Assembly (NCBI RefSeq): GCF_913773725.1
Contig: NZ_CAJYGK010000156.1
Coordinates: 62,001-126,000, forward strand
DNA: 64,000 nucleotides
Reading direction: 5' to 3'
DNA from: an uncultured Aquabacterium sp.
GTDB lineage: Bacteria > Pseudomonadota > Gammaproteobacteria > Burkholderiales > Burkholderiaceae_C
Below are positions 62,364-64,000 of this stretch, piece after piece. How positions within the stretch are numbered: the stretch's first letter is position 1; every line of letters starts with the position of its first letter. A program made the position numbers and the translations under genes. The notes under the pieces are model-generated. The model was not told where the DNA came from, made no database searches, and saw only the letters and a list, made by a program, of their open reading frames with translations.

Positions 62364-63395
62364 TCAGATCAGCTTCACCAGCTGCTTGCCAAAATTGCGG
62401 CCCTTGAGCAGACCCATGAAGGCTTCCGGCGCGGCGCTCAATCCCTGAGCCACCGACTCGCGGAACTTCATCCTGCCGGTGGCCACCATGCCGCCCAGCT
62501 CGGTCATGGCCTCGGGCCACACCTCGGGGTGCTCGCTGACGATGAAACCTTCCACCTTCAACCGGTTGACCAGGATCAGCGCCGGGTTCTGCATGGGTGT
62601 GGGCTCACCGTTGTAGCCAGCGATCATGCCGCACACGGCGATGCGGCCGAACGCGTTCATGCGCGCCAGCACGGCGTCCAGCACCATGCCGCCCACGTTC
62701 TCGAAGTAGCCGTCGATGCCGTTCGGCGTCGCTTCCTTCAGCGCCTTGTAGAACGACTTCGGGTCGGGGTGGGCCTTGTAGTCCACGCAGGCGTCGAAGC
62801 CCAGCTCGTCGACCACATAGCCGCACTTCTCGGCGCCGCCCGCCACGCCCACCACACGGCAACCGCGCGCCTTGGCGAGCTGGCCCACCACGCTGCCCAC
62901 CGCCCCGCTGGCGGCGCTCACCACCACGGTCTCGCCGGCCTTGGGCTGGATGATCTTGATGAGACCGTACCAGGCCGTGACGCCCGGCATGCCGACCGAG
63001 CCCAGATAGGCCGACAGCGGAATGTGGGTGGTGTCGACCTTGTTGAGCAGGCCGCGCTGCGTGGCGTCGACCACGCTGTACTCCTGCCAGCCGCCCATGC
63101 CGACCACCTTGTCGCCCACGGCAAACTTGGGGTGCTTGCTGGCCACCACCTCACCCACCGTGCCGCCGATCATCACGGTGTCCAGCGGTTGCGGTTCTGC
63201 GTAGCTCTTGCTGTCGTTCATGCGGCCGCGCATGTACGGGTCGAGCGACAGGTAATGGTGGCGCACCAGCACCTGGCCCTCGGCCAGATCGTCGGCCGAG
63301 GGCACGGGGGCTTCGACCATGCGGAAGTTGTCGGGGGTGACCTCGCCTTGCGGGCGAGAGGCCAGCAGCAGCTGGTGGTTGACGGCCTGGCTCAT
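62364..63395 (-). CDS. NADP-dependent oxidoreductase (CurA/YncB-like MDR family)
   Basis: 343-residue zinc-independent medium-chain reductase, similar to E. coli NADPH-dependent curcumin reductase CurA/YncB. N-terminal LLLASRPQGEVTPDNFRMVEAPVPSADDLAEGQVLVRHHYLSLDPYMRGRMNDSKSY; nucleotide-binding VVSAASGAVGSVVGQLAKARGCRVVGVAGGAEKCGYV; and YFENVGGMVLDAVLARMNAFGRIAVCGMIAGYN. It reduces alpha,beta-unsaturated ketones/aldehydes using NADPH. Start MSQAVNHQ, with AAGGAG upstream; 67 ORF residues before it are rejected. Probably transcribed with the thioesterase and SDR genes. Confidence 0.94.
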   Translation of the reverse strand: MSQAVNHQLLLASRPQGEVTPDNFRMVEAPVPSADDLAEGQVLVRHHYLSLDPYMRGRMNDSKSYAEPQPLDTVMIGGTVGEVVASKHPKFAVGDKVVGMGGWQEYSVVDATQRGLLNKVDTTHIPLSAYLGSVGMPGVTAWYGLIKIIQPKAGETVVVSAASGAVGSVVGQLAKARGCRVVGVAGGAEKCGYVVDELGFDACVDYKAHPDPKSFYKALKEATPNGIDGYFENVGGMVLDAVLARMNAFGRIAVCGMIAGYNGEPTPMQNPALILVNRLKVEGFIVSEHPEVWPEAMTELGGMVATGRMKFRESVAQGLSAAPEAFMGLLKGRNFGKQLVKLI

Positions 63396-63429
63396 GGGAT
63401 GCTCCTTGGGTGGGTTGGCACAGCGGGGT

Positions 63430-63897
63430 TCAGTCGGACCCGTCCCCTTGCAGGGGAACGCGCGACAGGGCCTGCGTGGCACGGCCAGACACCGGCAGCG
63501 CGCGCAGGAACTTGAAAGTGCCCGTGGCATGGGCACAGATCTGCCCCGCCTCGTCGAGCACACGGCCTTCGCAAAAGGCCATCTTGGCCGTGGCATGCAT
63601 CACCGCGCCCACGGCACGCAGCGTGCCCTGCCCGGGTCGCATGAAGCTGGTCTTCATCTCGATGGTGACGATGCCGGGGCCGCCATCGGGGGCGTCCTTG
63701 TTGCGGCTGCGCGCAGCATGCGCCATGGCCACGTCGAGCATCATCATCAACAGCCCGCCGTGGGCCACCTTGAAGGAGTTGGTGTGCACGTCCGCGTCGA
63801 GCGTCAAGCTCAACTCGGCCTCGCCATCGGCAAAGCGCTCCAGGCGCAGTCCCAGGTGCTCGACCAGCGGGATGTGAACGGGAAAGGGAATGGACAT
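63430..63897 (-). CDS. PaaI-family thioesterase (hotdog fold)
   Basis: 155-residue acyl-CoA thioesterase of the hotdog superfamily. The helix motif AHGGLLMMMLDVAMAHAA contains the residues for catalysis; MKTSFMRPGQGTLRAVGAVMHATAKMAFCEGRVLDEAGQICAHATGTFKFL forms the rest of the fold. The family hydrolyses phenylacetyl-CoA-type or medium-chain thioesters. It lies between an SDR gene (right edge) and the CurA-like gene, with a 34-base gap to the latter, so a shared degradation or detoxification pathway is likely. Confidence 0.9.
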   Translation of the reverse strand: MSIPFPVHIPLVEHLGLRLERFADGEAELSLTLDADVHTNSFKVAHGGLLMMMLDVAMAHAARSRNKDAPDGGPGIVTIEMKTSFMRPGQGTLRAVGAVMHATAKMAFCEGRVLDEAGQICAHATGTFKFLRALPVSGRATQALSRVPLQGDGSD

Positions 63898-63900
63898 GGA

Positions 63901-64000
63901 TCAGGCACCGATGATGGCGCTCACCCCGCCGTCGACCGCGAGGATCTGGCCGGTGATGTGCTTGCCGGCATCCGAGGCCAGCAGCACGGTGGCGCCCTTG
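63901..64000 (-). CDS. SDR family oxidoreductase (C-terminal end only)
   Basis: Only the last 33 codons are in the window: KGATVLLASDAGKHITGQILAVDGGVSAIIGA, then TGA. The LASDxxxxxTGQxLxVDGG pattern is the conserved C-terminal signature of classical short-chain dehydrogenases/reductases such as 3-oxoacyl-ACP reductase-type enzymes. The 5' part lies beyond the right edge. The gap to the thioesterase gene is only 3 bases, so they are co-transcribed. Confidence 0.88.
   Translation of the reverse strand, partial: KGATVLLASDAGKHITGQILAVDGGVSAIIGA

Overview
The window is 64 kb of GC-rich, densely coding chromosome from a flagellated Gram-negative bacterium. It is most likely a betaproteobacterium of the order Burkholderiales. 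The evidence is the gene content and order: the lolC/lolD - rpfE - recJ run, flgNMA facing flgBCDEFGHIJKL, hrcA facing nadK-recN-rapZ, a slow-type Gram-negative porin, and a mdtABC-type RND operon. I cannot assign a genus from the sequence alone. No insertion sequence, prophage, CRISPR array or rRNA operon is visible. One tRNA gene (anticodon CAU) is present. No gene-free gap exceeds about 250 bases. The many long ORFs lying antisense to real genes are shadows caused by high GC.

Left part (1-16 kb). pcm (cut by the window edge) and surE are translationally coupled on the minus strand. Facing them is a LuxR-type response regulator with its polytopic histidine kinase. Next come an orphan GspE/PilB-type ATPase with a spermidine-synthase-like methyltransferase, a divergent DNA glycosylase of the uracil/hypoxanthine type, and a porin with a strong terminator. 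A minus-strand envelope operon follows (lolC, a DUF2189-like membrane protein, a DUF2788-like membrane protein, lolD, tatD). rpfE and recJ are divergent from it.

Flagellar block (15.9-27.7 kb). flgA, flgM and flgN are on the minus strand, and flgM has its own sigma-28 promoter that matches the consensus almost perfectly. The complete rod/hook/ring/junction operon flgB to flgL is on the plus strand. It is followed closely by a degenerate EAL-HDOD protein.

Middle (29-44 kb). There is a small membrane protein, srkA, an RND efflux operon mdtABC transcribed towards srkA, a FliL-like single-pass protein, a secreted subtilisin-like protease with a GlyGly-CTERM-like tail, a divergent NodU/TobZ-family carbamoyltransferase, an HDOD protein, a CWC cysteine-rich mini-protein and an unrecognised 101-residue protein.

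Right part (44-64 kb). A GbsR/MarR-type regulator with a perfect upstream palindrome lies directly before a short-Q-loop (cyanide-insensitive type) cytochrome bd oxidase, cioAB. Two glutathione S-transferases follow. Then comes an overlapping minus-strand operon coding for a TonB-dependent receptor, a periplasmic ABC_sub_bind-type protein and a membrane diguanylate cyclase. I consider this the best candidate for an under-described system: an outer-membrane receptor that feeds a c-di-GMP output. After the tRNA there are three glycosyltransferases, hrcA, nadK-recN-rapZ, and a small set of oxidoreductase/thioesterase genes (SDR, CurA-like reductase, PaaI-like thioesterase, and an SDR cut by the right edge).
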